The position numbers were made by a program, and so were the translations under genes. 64,000 nt of DNA. It comes from Hyphomicrobiales bacterium. Lineage in GTDB: Bacteria; Pseudomonadota; Alphaproteobacteria; Rhizobiales; Rhizobiaceae. The notes beneath the pieces were generated by a model, which saw only the letters and a program-made list of their open reading frames with translations, had not been told where the DNA came from and made no database searches. Positions within the stretch are counted from its first letter, which is position 1, and every line of letters begins with the position of its first letter. Where the stretch lies: the NCBI GenBank assembly GCA_900469445.1, contig UBXM01000050.1, forward strand, positions 24,187-88,186. The letters run 5' to 3'. Shown here piece by piece: positions 47,269 to 55,547 of this stretch.

Positions 47269-48432
47269 ATGGATGCCCGGATAGAGTTTGGTGGGTCTCC
47301 AGCCACGCCGGCTTTGGAAGAACGACTGCGATGCGCGATCGAATTTGATACGGCGGCTACTCCACCATCTGAGCGCTTCGAAGCTTTCCAAAGCTGGCAT
47401 TCAACCCTCATCAATGTCTGCCTGGAAGACGGCGATCCGAATACGTTCGAAGCCGGAGAAAGGATCTGGCAGCTCGGCGATATCGTATTCGTCGCAATCG
47501 ATGCCTCACCCTCCCATCTCCTGCATTGGGAACACAAGAAAAAGCCTGTTGTCGATAACTGGATGGTTTTCGTCAAAGAGATTGCCGGACCGCATGCAGA
47601 CGGCAGTTCAATGGGGCCACGGCTTCGTGTTGCAAATTTGGCCGCGCCAAGCACCTGCGAGACCAAAGGCAAATTGATCGCGCTTTTCCTCCCCTACAAC
47701 GCTATCGAAGCTCCTTTTCAGCCTGAAATCGCCGACGGAACTGCTCGTTTCTTTGCCGACTACATTACCTTGCTTCACGCAAACCTACCCCACCTTCAAC
47801 GAGATAGCGGGTTTCGCGTTGCAGAGGCCACCACACAGATGCTGGCTGCAGTGATTGCGCCATCGCAGGAAGGGTTCGTTCAAGCGCAAGCGCCGATCGA
47901 TGCGGTGATAACCAGCCGCGCCATTCGTGCGATCGAGCTCAATCTCACCGATCCGGGGCTGGGTCCCGAGTTTCTCTGCAAAAACGTCGGCGTTTCGCGT
48001 TCGCGCCTTTATCGTATATTCGAACCTGCCGGCGGTATATCAAATTACATTCGCCGCAAGCGCCTGCTGGAAACCTGCCGCGCCCTCGCTGATGACACGT
48101 CGGCTCATTCCGTCTCACATATCGCCGAGCAATTCGGCTTCGTCGACCCATCGAGTTTCAGCCGCATGTTCAAGCGTGAGTTTGGACTTTCGCCGAAAGA
48201 GATAAGGGCGCTCGGCTGGCAGGAAATTCAGCACTCGGCCACGATCAGTGATGAAACTGACGGAAATACGCCAACACTCGATGCGCTGCTGATAAGCAAT
48301 TCATTGCACTTGCCGTTTAGAGCAGCTCAAAAGTATGTCAGGGCGGCTTCTTCGCTCGGAAAACCTGCCGAAGAAATGGACGTCAGGGACAGGTTTGGGA
48401 CAGATTGCATATATTCAAACATGCTCACCTGA
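47269..48432 (+). CDS. AraC family regulator (first of tandem pair)
   Basis: A 387-residue regulator. An AraC_binding_2-like N-terminal domain contains FQSWHSTLINVCLEDGD and FEAGERIWQLGDIVFVAID. The C-terminal HTH domain (about 225-335) includes LCKNVGVSRSRLYRIFEPAG, ISNYIRRKRL and IAEQFGFVDPSSFSRMFKRE, then a 60-residue tail. AAGGAG at 7 nt fixes ATG 47269; the 64 codons before it are rejected. Its paralogue follows. Targets could be the upstream hydrolase operon or the downstream RND pump. Confidence 0.9.
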   Translation: MDARIEFGGSPATPALEERLRCAIEFDTAATPPSERFEAFQSWHSTLINVCLEDGDPNTFEAGERIWQLGDIVFVAIDASPSHLLHWEHKKKPVVDNWMVFVKEIAGPHADGSSMGPRLRVANLAAPSTCETKGKLIALFLPYNAIEAPFQPEIADGTARFFADYITLLHANLPHLQRDSGFRVAEATTQMLAAVIAPSQEGFVQAQAPIDAVITSRAIRAIELNLTDPGLGPEFLCKNVGVSRSRLYRIFEPAGGISNYIRRKRLLETCRALADDTSAHSVSHIAEQFGFVDPSSFSRMFKREFGLSPKEIRALGWQEIQHSATISDETDGNTPTLDALLISNSLHLPFRAAQKYVRAASSLGKPAEEMDVRDRFGTDCIYSNMLT

Positions 48433-48747
48433 CTATTCTCGACACATAGTTAGATTTCCATTCTTGGCCTGAACCTTGAGCACTTCCTCAAGGCTGAATT
48501 TCCGTGTCGGTACAAAGGTCTGCGGACCAATGTCCGTTTCCGATAATGGGCTTGGCGGCTTCGGGGGACGCTCGTCGGTAAATTTGGATTTATTGCGCTA
48601 TCAACGCCAGTTTCCCATCGAAACTTCAGCGTCGGCCAGCGCGCCTTTGCTAAGTCGCCTCATCTTTCGTCATTCATCAATGCGACCGTCTCTGGTCGCC
48701 TGCTTTTTCAAATCCTTTCACACAAGCACAAGCCGTGAAGTGACCCA
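48433..48747. other. Intergenic region between the tandem AraC genes
   Basis: 315 bp. A 7-bp hairpin CCTTGAG/CTCAAGG at 48474-48493 about 40 bp after the first stop may be a weak terminator; no T tract follows. The rest likely holds the promoter of the second regulator. Plus-strand frames across it run into the next gene in another frame and are not credible. Confidence 0.4.
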
Positions 48748-49785
48748 ATGGAAAGCAACAATCGCATCGTCCAGATCGAAGACGAGGGACCGTCGCAGAA
48801 ATGGATTCACAGCACCGATACCTCGGTTGTTCCGCCTGCAGAGCAGTTCGATTTCTACCGATCCTGGAATTCCGATCTGGGAGATGTCACGCTGTTGCGG
48901 GACAAATACACTGCATTCGCCGCTCGCCAGACCGTCTGGCAGCTAGGTAGTCTGGCATTGCTGGCTTTGGAATATTCCGGCAACGCATATCATCGGCGCT
49001 GGCGCAGCAAAAAACATCCAATCTTCGACCATTGGGTTCTCAGCATTCCGCTGACCAACCCGTTGGGCGGCGGACCAAGCCAACTCGGAAAATTACGGTG
49101 GCATTGCCTTGGTGCGCCATATGAGGCCGAGGGAAAAGATGACGGCACGCTCGCCCTCATTCTACCGCGGGATTTCGCCTTTACCCAGCCTTTCGACCTG
49201 AAACTAAGGCCGGAAATGGAAGGAATGATCGTCGATTATATTCACCTTCTTTATCGCTCCTTGCCGCAGCGGACGGAGCGAGACGTCGATCACATCGCGG
49301 GCGCCACCGCCAGTTTGCTTGCGGCCTGCATCATTCCGTCCCGTAACCAGCTGGTCGAAGCAGAAGGGCCTATCAACTCCGTGATCATGGCGCGGGCAAA
49401 GCGGCTGATTGCTGTAAAACTCGCCGAGCGCGATCTTTCTCCAGAGATGTTGTGCCGAGAATTGAACGTGTCGCGATCGCGGCTTTATAGGATATTCGAG
49501 CCTGCCGGCGGCATCTCCAACTATATTCGACATCAGCGGCTACTGCGGACGAAGGAGCTGCTTGCTGACCATAACAACACGCGATCAATTTCATCGATTG
49601 CCGAGGAATGGGGCTTTCTGGACCCTTCGACATATAGCCGCACGTTCAGACGAGAGTTTGGGGTAACGCCCAAGGAAGCCAGAGAAACCAGCTCCGGAAA
49701 GCCTGATCAGAACAACGGGTTTTCTCTCAATTCGATTCTCACGAAGACCGCCACGCCACATGAATTTCTCAGCCACGTGCGGTGA
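48748..49785 (+). CDS. AraC family regulator (second of tandem pair)
   Basis: A 345-residue regulator with the same design as the preceding one: RQTVWQLGSLALLALEYSG in the N-terminal domain and a C-terminal HTH region with LCRELNVSRSRLYRIFEPAG, ISNYIRHQRLL and IAEEWGFLDPSTYSRTFRRE. The HTH similarity to the first regulator is very high around the first recognition helix, less so in the sensor, suggesting an old duplication with different effectors but related operators. The RND adaptor gene starts 281 bp further on. Confidence 0.9.
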   Translation: MESNNRIVQIEDEGPSQKWIHSTDTSVVPPAEQFDFYRSWNSDLGDVTLLRDKYTAFAARQTVWQLGSLALLALEYSGNAYHRRWRSKKHPIFDHWVLSIPLTNPLGGGPSQLGKLRWHCLGAPYEAEGKDDGTLALILPRDFAFTQPFDLKLRPEMEGMIVDYIHLLYRSLPQRTERDVDHIAGATASLLAACIIPSRNQLVEAEGPINSVIMARAKRLIAVKLAERDLSPEMLCRELNVSRSRLYRIFEPAGGISNYIRHQRLLRTKELLADHNNTRSISSIAEEWGFLDPSTYSRTFRREFGVTPKEARETSSGKPDQNNGFSLNSILTKTATPHEFLSHVR

Positions 49786-49939
49786 TCCATCCTTCGTGCC
49801 TCGGGACGGTCAACTGCCGTCCTTCAGTCGGCTGAACCCGGCCGAAAAATGGCAGGTTCTTGCCTGTGCAATTTATCCCGACTTCATGCGCAGAATCCAT
49901 TTCTGTCATGATCGTCGCGAAACCCCGGCCATAGCGGCA

Positions 49940-49972
49940 ATTTCCGCTTCCCGCCTCCCGCAAAGCGGAAAT
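49940..49972. promoter_or_regulatory. 10-bp inverted repeat upstream of the RND operon
   Basis: ATTTCCGCTT (49940-49949) and AAGCGGAAAT (49963-49972) form a perfect inverted repeat with a 13-nt spacer, 155 bp after the second AraC stop and 95 bp before the adaptor start. It may be a terminator without a T tract or an operator for the pump. Confidence 0.4.
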
Positions 49973-50066
49973 AAGGTTCAAACGTTACCCCGGAGCTAGA
50001 CGATGGCTGCTCGGCTTCCGTTTGTCGTTTCGGCACTGCCCATTGACGCTTTCCGGAGTACGACGC

Positions 50067-51203
50067 ATGGGAATTCCACACACTCTCTCTCCTCTCCTCC
50101 TCGCCTCAATCATCGCAGTCTCCCATGGCATGCTTGCTGCTGCACATGCCCAAGAGACGCCAAAAGTTGCAACGATGAAGGTCGTGGTTGAGGATGTTTC
50201 GCCGGAATACGAGTTTGTGGGACGCGTTGAGGCGTTGAATGTCGTCGACATTCGTACCCGGATCGACGGCTTCATCGATGCGCGATCCTTCGAGGAAGGA
50301 TCGCTGGTCGAGGAAGGCCAGGAACTCTTCAGAATTGACGCTCGGGCACTTGAGATCGCACTCTCCGATGCGCAGGCAAATCTCGCTCGCGCGACTGCGA
50401 CCCTGCTCGATGCCGAACGACAGTTTGCCAGAAACCAATCGCTCAATCAGAGCGTTGCCCGCGCGACCGTGGAACAGAGCGAGACGGCACGCGATACAGC
50501 CGCGGCAAGCGCTCAGTCGGCCGAAGCGGCGGTGAAGCAAGCCGAGCTCAATCTGAGCTACAGCCACATCACCTCTCCCCTGAAAGGACGTATCGGAACT
50601 GCCGAATTTTCCCGGGGCAGCTACGTGACGCCATCATCGGCTGCCCTGGCTCGTGTAGTCCAGCTGGATCCGGTCCGTGTCGTTTTCTCCATCAGCGATC
50701 GCGTGGTGCTGGATCTGCGCGAAGCGTCCGGCGGAGAAAGCAAGGACGAGTTGGCCCTCAGGTATCATACAAGGATAAGGCTCTCCAACGGGCAGATCTA
50801 TCCTCAGACGGTACCAATCACATTTCTCGGTGCCGAGGTCGATGAGGGCACAGGTACGCTGCCAGTCCGCTCCGTATTTCCTAACGGCGACTTCATCCTC
50901 ATCCCCGGACAATTCGTGACGGTTGTCGTCTCCGAGAACACGCGATTGGAACGCCCGACGATCTCGCTCGGCGCGGTCCAGCAGGACCGCGAAGGCAGGT
51001 ATGTCATGTTGGTAACGCCCGACAAGAAGGCTACGCAACGCAGGATAACGGTGTCCGAGCAGAGAAACGGAGCCTGGATTGTCGAGAGCGGATTGGAAGG
51101 CGGCGAAGACGTTATCGTCGAGGGTCTGCAGAATGTGATCGAAGGGTCCGTGGTCGAAATCGTTGCGGACAAGTCGTCATCCCAGCCGACGGTGTCAAAA
51201 TGA
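50067..51203 (+). CDS. RND efflux periplasmic adaptor subunit
   Basis: A 378-residue membrane fusion protein of the AcrA/MexA type. Signal sequence GIPHTLSPLLLASIIAVSH with cleavage after AHAQ region; lipoyl half-domains NVVDIRTRIDGFI and NLSYSHITSPLKGRIG enclose an alpha-hairpin (about 90-150). A beta-barrel and membrane-proximal domain follow. GGAG at 8 nt supports this ATG over one 15 codons upstream. Its last codons overlap the pump gene (ATGA), so the two are translated together. No outer membrane TolC-like gene is adjacent. Confidence 0.93.
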   Translation: MGIPHTLSPLLLASIIAVSHGMLAAAHAQETPKVATMKVVVEDVSPEYEFVGRVEALNVVDIRTRIDGFIDARSFEEGSLVEEGQELFRIDARALEIALSDAQANLARATATLLDAERQFARNQSLNQSVARATVEQSETARDTAAASAQSAEAAVKQAELNLSYSHITSPLKGRIGTAEFSRGSYVTPSSAALARVVQLDPVRVVFSISDRVVLDLREASGGESKDELALRYHTRIRLSNGQIYPQTVPITFLGAEVDEGTGTLPVRSVFPNGDFILIPGQFVTVVVSENTRLERPTISLGAVQQDREGRYVMLVTPDKKATQRRITVSEQRNGAWIVESGLEGGEDVIVEGLQNVIEGSVVEIVADKSSSQPTVSK

Positions 51204-54200
51204 ACATTTCCGCCCCCTTTATCGGCCGCCCTCGTTTCGCGATGGTGATTGCCGTCGTTATGATGATCGCGGGCACCGTTGCGCTCCTTCAGATCCCGGT
51301 CGCGCAATTTCCTCAGATCACGCCACCGGAAGTCCAGGTTACCGCCAGTTATCCCGGCGCCAATGCAGTGGTGATGACGGACAGCGTCGGCGCTCCGATC
51401 GAAGAACAGGTCAACGGGGTCGAGGGCATGATGTACATGTCCTCATCCAGCACCGACAACGGCACCTACAGCCTGACGGTCACCTTCGAAGCCGGCACCG
51501 ACCCGGCAATCGCTCAAGTCAACGTCCAAAACCGCCTTGCACTGGCGACGCCTCGCCTACCCGCAGCCGTCACGCAGGCAGGCGTGACCGTAAGAAGCCG
51601 GTCTTCCAGCATGTTGCTTGGCTTGGCAGTCTACTCACCAAACGGGACACAGAGCGAGGTCTTCATCAGCAACTATGCGACGGTCAATATTCGCGATGCC
51701 CTTGCCCGCCTTCCTGGTGTTGGCGAGGCAAGCGTATTCGGGCCGACCTATTCCATGCGAATATGGATGATGCCTGACCGGATGGAAGCACTGGGTATCA
51801 CGGCAGCAGATCTTAGCGCTGCGATCCAGGCGCAGAATGCGCAGGCATCGGCCGGCCAGATCGGTTCCCCTCCGGCAATGACGGGGCAGCAATTGCAGCT
51901 TACCGTCACGGCTCGTGGACGGCTTGCCAACGAAGCTGAGTTCGGCGACATCATCGTGCGCAGCAATCGCGATGGTGGTGTTGTACGCCTTCGCGATGTC
52001 GCGCGTGTGGAACTCGGCGCCCAATCCTACGATACGGCATCAACGCTGAATGGTCGTCCAAGTGCGACGGTCGTGGTCTATCAATCATCTGATGCAAACG
52101 CACTTGCCGTCTCCAACGCCGTGCTTGGCGAGCTTGAGAGGCTTTCCACGCAATTCCCCGATGATGTCGCCTATACGCTTGTCTTCGACACGACGTCCTT
52201 CGTGCGGGAAACCATTCGCGAAATCTTCGTAACACTTGCCATCACCTTCGTTCTGGTCGTGGCTGTGGTATTCGCTTTTCTGCAGGATTGGCGCGCGACG
52301 CTGATCCCAACCCTGACAATCCCGGTATCATTGATCGGTGGTTTCGCCGTACTTTACCTGCTCGGTTATTCAGCAAACACAATCACTCTTTTTGCCGTTA
52401 TTCTGGCAATCAGTCTCGTCGTCGACGACGCCATTATCGTCGTTGAAAATGTCCAGCGGCTTATGACCGAACGGAAGATGGACATCCGTGCGGCGACCCT
52501 GGCGACGATGGAACAGGTGACCGGCCCGATCGTCGCAACCACTCTTGTCCTTGCCGCCCTTTTCATTCCGGTCGCCTTTCTTGCCGGCATCACAGGCGAA
52601 CTCTACCGTCAATTTGCCGTCACGATCCTTGTTACGGTCGTATTCTCGACGATCAACGCACTGACACTCAGTCCGGCGCTATGCGTGCTTATTCTCAGAC
52701 CTGCGCAAGAGCACAAGACGGGTTTCTTCGGTAAATTAAACAGCGGTCTCGATGCTTCCCGCAATTTCTACCTGAGACTATTTTCCCTGTTCGCACGGCG
52801 CCTTGCGCTTGCCGGCGTGCTCTTTGTGGTCGTTATCGGCAGCATCTATGGGTTCTATCGGGTTCTTCCCACCGGCTTTGTTCCGGCTGAAGATCAGGGA
52901 TACCTGTTCATGAACGTACAGCTTCCCAACGCAGCATCGCTTGAGCGGACGCAGGAAACGATTGCGCAGGTGAGCTCCCTTCTGCAACGAACCCCGGGGA
53001 TCGACAATACGATCGGTATCGCCGGTGTCAGCATGGTCGGCGGTGGCGGTTCGAATAGCGGGATGATCATTTCGGCTTTGAAGCCTTGGAGCGAACGAGG
53101 CTCCGACCAGAGTGCCTTTGCGTTGATCAACAAGCTGCGTCCGCAGCTCGCCGCCATTTCGACGGCTTCGATCGTGCCATTCAATCCGCCTGCAATTCCG
53201 GGCCTCGGCACGACCGGCGGTTTCGACTTCCGTCTGCAGGCTCGATCCGGCCAGAGCCAACAGGAACTGGCCGAGGTCATGCGCGATCTGATTATCCGGG
53301 CGAACCGAACACCTGGCCTTGCCGGCGTCTTCAGCACATTCTCTGCTGACGTGCCGCAGCTTTACCTCGACATCGACCGAAAACGGACAGAACTCTATGG
53401 CGTTTCGCCTGCGGCGATCTTCAGCACGTTGCAGGCCCATCTCGGGTCTGCATATGTCGATGACTTTAACATCTTCTCGAGAGTTTATCAGGTCCGTCTG
53501 CAGGACGAGCCCGCCTACCGCCAGCGCGTCGACGACATCCAGCGCTTGAGGGTGCGAAGCCAGTCGGGTGAACTCGTTCCGCTCCAAAGCATGGTTTCGA
53601 TTTCCACCATTTACGGACCAAGCTCGGTCAACCGATACAATCTGTTTTCATCCGCCTCCATCAATGGCCAGGCCGCCGCCGGCACAAGTACCGGACAGGC
53701 CCTCACAATCATGGGCGGATTGGCGGATGAAGCACTGCCGGACGGCTTTGGTTTCGAATGGACGGGGCTGGCGCTCCAGGAACAGCAATCAGGAAATGAG
53801 ACCGTGATCATTCTGATCATGGGCATTGTCTTCACCTATCTTTTCCTTGTCGCTCAATATGAAAGCTGGAGCGTGCCGGTCGCAGTGATGTTGTCGGTCG
53901 CGGTCGCGGTGGTCGGCGCACTTGGCGCGCTGGTCATCGGTGGCATCGATCTGAATATCTATGCCCAGATCGGCCTGCTGCTGCTCATCGGCCTCGCCGC
54001 AAAAAATGCCATCCTTATCGTCGAATTCGCCAAGGAGCGTCGAGAAGAGGGCATGAGCATTATCGAGGCAGCTGCCGAAGGCACGTCGCAGCGCTTCAGG
54101 CCCGTTTTGATGACCGCACTCGCTTCCATTTTGGGTGTGGTCCCACTGGTCATCGCAACGGGTGCCGGTGCAGGCAGCCGACAGGCGATCGGCTCGACGG

Positions 54201-54346
54201 TGCTTGGCGGTCTGCTCCTTGGAACAGTCCTTGGTCTGGTGGTGATCCCTGTCCTTTACCTGGTGGTACAGACCGTTCGGGAAAGACTGAAGGAAAAGGT
54301 CTTTGGCGTGAAGCCTGATCCCGTTACCGAAGTGTCGGGGCAATAA
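51200..54346 (+). CDS. RND efflux pump permease (HAE1, AcrB-like)
   Basis: A 1048-residue inner-membrane pump, the normal AcrB/MexB length. It opens NISAPFIGRPRFAMVIAVV, has PVAQFPQITPPEVQVTASYP, the transmembrane proton-relay segment AISLVVDDAIIVVENV with paired Asp, and the repeated second half ending GLAAKNAILIVEFAKERRE. Two large periplasmic loops follow helices 1 and 7. It exports drugs, detergents or plant compounds by proton antiport, with the adaptor and a TolC protein encoded elsewhere. Confidence 0.96.
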   Translation: MNISAPFIGRPRFAMVIAVVMMIAGTVALLQIPVAQFPQITPPEVQVTASYPGANAVVMTDSVGAPIEEQVNGVEGMMYMSSSSTDNGTYSLTVTFEAGTDPAIAQVNVQNRLALATPRLPAAVTQAGVTVRSRSSSMLLGLAVYSPNGTQSEVFISNYATVNIRDALARLPGVGEASVFGPTYSMRIWMMPDRMEALGITAADLSAAIQAQNAQASAGQIGSPPAMTGQQLQLTVTARGRLANEAEFGDIIVRSNRDGGVVRLRDVARVELGAQSYDTASTLNGRPSATVVVYQSSDANALAVSNAVLGELERLSTQFPDDVAYTLVFDTTSFVRETIREIFVTLAITFVLVVAVVFAFLQDWRATLIPTLTIPVSLIGGFAVLYLLGYSANTITLFAVILAISLVVDDAIIVVENVQRLMTERKMDIRAATLATMEQVTGPIVATTLVLAALFIPVAFLAGITGELYRQFAVTILVTVVFSTINALTLSPALCVLILRPAQEHKTGFFGKLNSGLDASRNFYLRLFSLFARRLALAGVLFVVVIGSIYGFYRVLPTGFVPAEDQGYLFMNVQLPNAASLERTQETIAQVSSLLQRTPGIDNTIGIAGVSMVGGGGSNSGMIISALKPWSERGSDQSAFALINKLRPQLAAISTASIVPFNPPAIPGLGTTGGFDFRLQARSGQSQQELAEVMRDLIIRANRTPGLAGVFSTFSADVPQLYLDIDRKRTELYGVSPAAIFSTLQAHLGSAYVDDFNIFSRVYQVRLQDEPAYRQRVDDIQRLRVRSQSGELVPLQSMVSISTIYGPSSVNRYNLFSSASINGQAAAGTSTGQALTIMGGLADEALPDGFGFEWTGLALQEQQSGNETVIILIMGIVFTYLFLVAQYESWSVPVAVMLSVAVAVVGALGALVIGGIDLNIYAQIGLLLLIGLAAKNAILIVEFAKERREEGMSIIEAAAEGTSQRFRPVLMTALASILGVVPLVIATGAGAGSRQAIGSTVLGGLLLGTVLGLVVIPVLYLVVQTVRERLKEKVFGVKPDPVTEVSGQ

Positions 54347-54351
54347 GGTCG

Positions 54352-54390
54352 AAGCCCCTCCGGCGAAATGATCGATCCGCCCAGGGGCTT
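54352..54390. terminator. Inverted repeat between convergent RND and urea transporter genes
   Basis: AAGCCCCT (54352-54359) pairs with AGGGGCTT (54383-54390), extended inside by GGCG/CGCC. It lies in the 54-bp gap between two convergent stops, the usual place for a bidirectional terminator, but no clear T tract is present on either side. Confidence 0.5.
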
Positions 54391-54400
54391 GTCAGAGCAC

Positions 54401-55438
54401 TCAATCCAATCGTTCGCGTCCAAGATATCGCGAACGGTTCTCTTCCGGCGTGGTGGATTCGGCAGGTGGCACGGGCACAAGCGCTTTGAACCCTCCCTGC
54501 CCTAAAAGCATGAGCCAGGTGACGAGAACGAAGGTGGAGGTCAGGACCGGCATCCCGATCGGCGTCAGGAAAATTGCGATCGAGGCCCAGAGCCAGCTTG
54601 CGACGACAGCGCCAAAAATGGCGTAGAGAAAGCTCCGCCAGGTGAGAACCAGAAAGATACCGCCGAGTGCCATCGCCGTCAGGGCTGAATTGTAACCAAA
54701 AAGGCCATCCCGCACGGCCCCCTCGGGCCCGCCATAAAGGGCGGCGACAAAGGTTCCGACGACCGCGCCGAGGAAAGCCATGGCTGCGGCAATACGCGAG
54801 TTCAGACCGATCGCGATAAGGATGAGATATCCGGAAATCCAGTTATCCTGGAAGAAGATTTGGCCGATCGACGTCCCTATGCCTTCGGACCAGGTCGAAA
54901 ACACGTAGGGCACGGTGTCGGAAAACTGTTCGGGTGAGATCGGTTTGGCCATCGGCCCGGCATCGATCGCATCAAATTTCAGGACAGCGAATAGAAACAA
55001 CCACCCGATCAGGACGAAGGGCATTGTCAGCGGCGCGACCTTGTGAGGCGCCAGCACTGCGCCGATACTGGCAAAGGCCATAGTGGTGAAGGCCGCCGCA
55101 CAGACAAGGTAGACAACCATGGCGAAGGATGGGATCGCGCCGGCCCGGAAATCCTCGCTTGTGAAAGCAACCAGCGCCAGGCCGACCAAGGCTCCGTTAA
55201 ACCCATAAAGACCGTCACGCACCATCCCTCTGTCCGCTTTGAGTGCCAGGGCAGTCAAGGTGCTCGAAACCACCCCGAGGATGCAGATGACGGCGTAGAT
55301 CCAGGAGTTCCAGGTCAGCGCTGCGAGGATGATAAGTCCTGACAGGGGATTGTTCTGGAAGACGACCTGTCCGATGCCGCGTAGCGACCAATCGGCAAAG
55401 GAGAACAACGGGTGATCAGGAAAATGATTGAGTTTCAT
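54401..55438 (-). CDS. Urea transporter (UT family)
   Basis: A 345-residue channel-like transporter with the two-fold internal repeat of the UT family: NPLSGLIILAALTWNSWIYA ... VRDGLYGFNGALVGLAL in the first half and NWISGYLILIAIGLNSRIAA ... VRDGLFGYNSALTAMALG in the second. GAGGAG sits before the ATG. It lies 109 bp downstream of ureC on the same strand, past a strong hairpin. It should bring urea to the cytoplasmic urease. Confidence 0.94.
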   Translation of the reverse strand: MKLNHFPDHPLFSFADWSLRGIGQVVFQNNPLSGLIILAALTWNSWIYAVICILGVVSSTLTALALKADRGMVRDGLYGFNGALVGLALVAFTSEDFRAGAIPSFAMVVYLVCAAAFTTMAFASIGAVLAPHKVAPLTMPFVLIGWLFLFAVLKFDAIDAGPMAKPISPEQFSDTVPYVFSTWSEGIGTSIGQIFFQDNWISGYLILIAIGLNSRIAAAMAFLGAVVGTFVAALYGGPEGAVRDGLFGYNSALTAMALGGIFLVLTWRSFLYAIFGAVVASWLWASIAIFLTPIGMPVLTSTFVLVTWLMLLGQGGFKALVPVPPAESTTPEENRSRYLGRERLD

Positions 55439-55507
55439 CGTATCCGCTCCTCTCATTGGGTCCCGAAGCTTCGGCGTTCAAAGCGAAGCCCCACACACAT
55501 ATTGCCG

Positions 55508-55540
55508 AGCGGTCGGGCGCAGGTACTGCGCCCGACCGCT
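55508..55540 (-). terminator. 15-bp hairpin between ureC and the urea transporter gene
   Basis: AGCGGTCGGGCGCAG (55508-55522) and its exact complement (55526-55540) with a 3-nt loop GTA, 8 nt after the ureC stop on the minus strand. There is no U tract on either side, so it may be a processing or stability hairpin, or partial terminator reducing transporter expression. Confidence 0.55.
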
Positions 55541-55547
55541 CTGTCTC

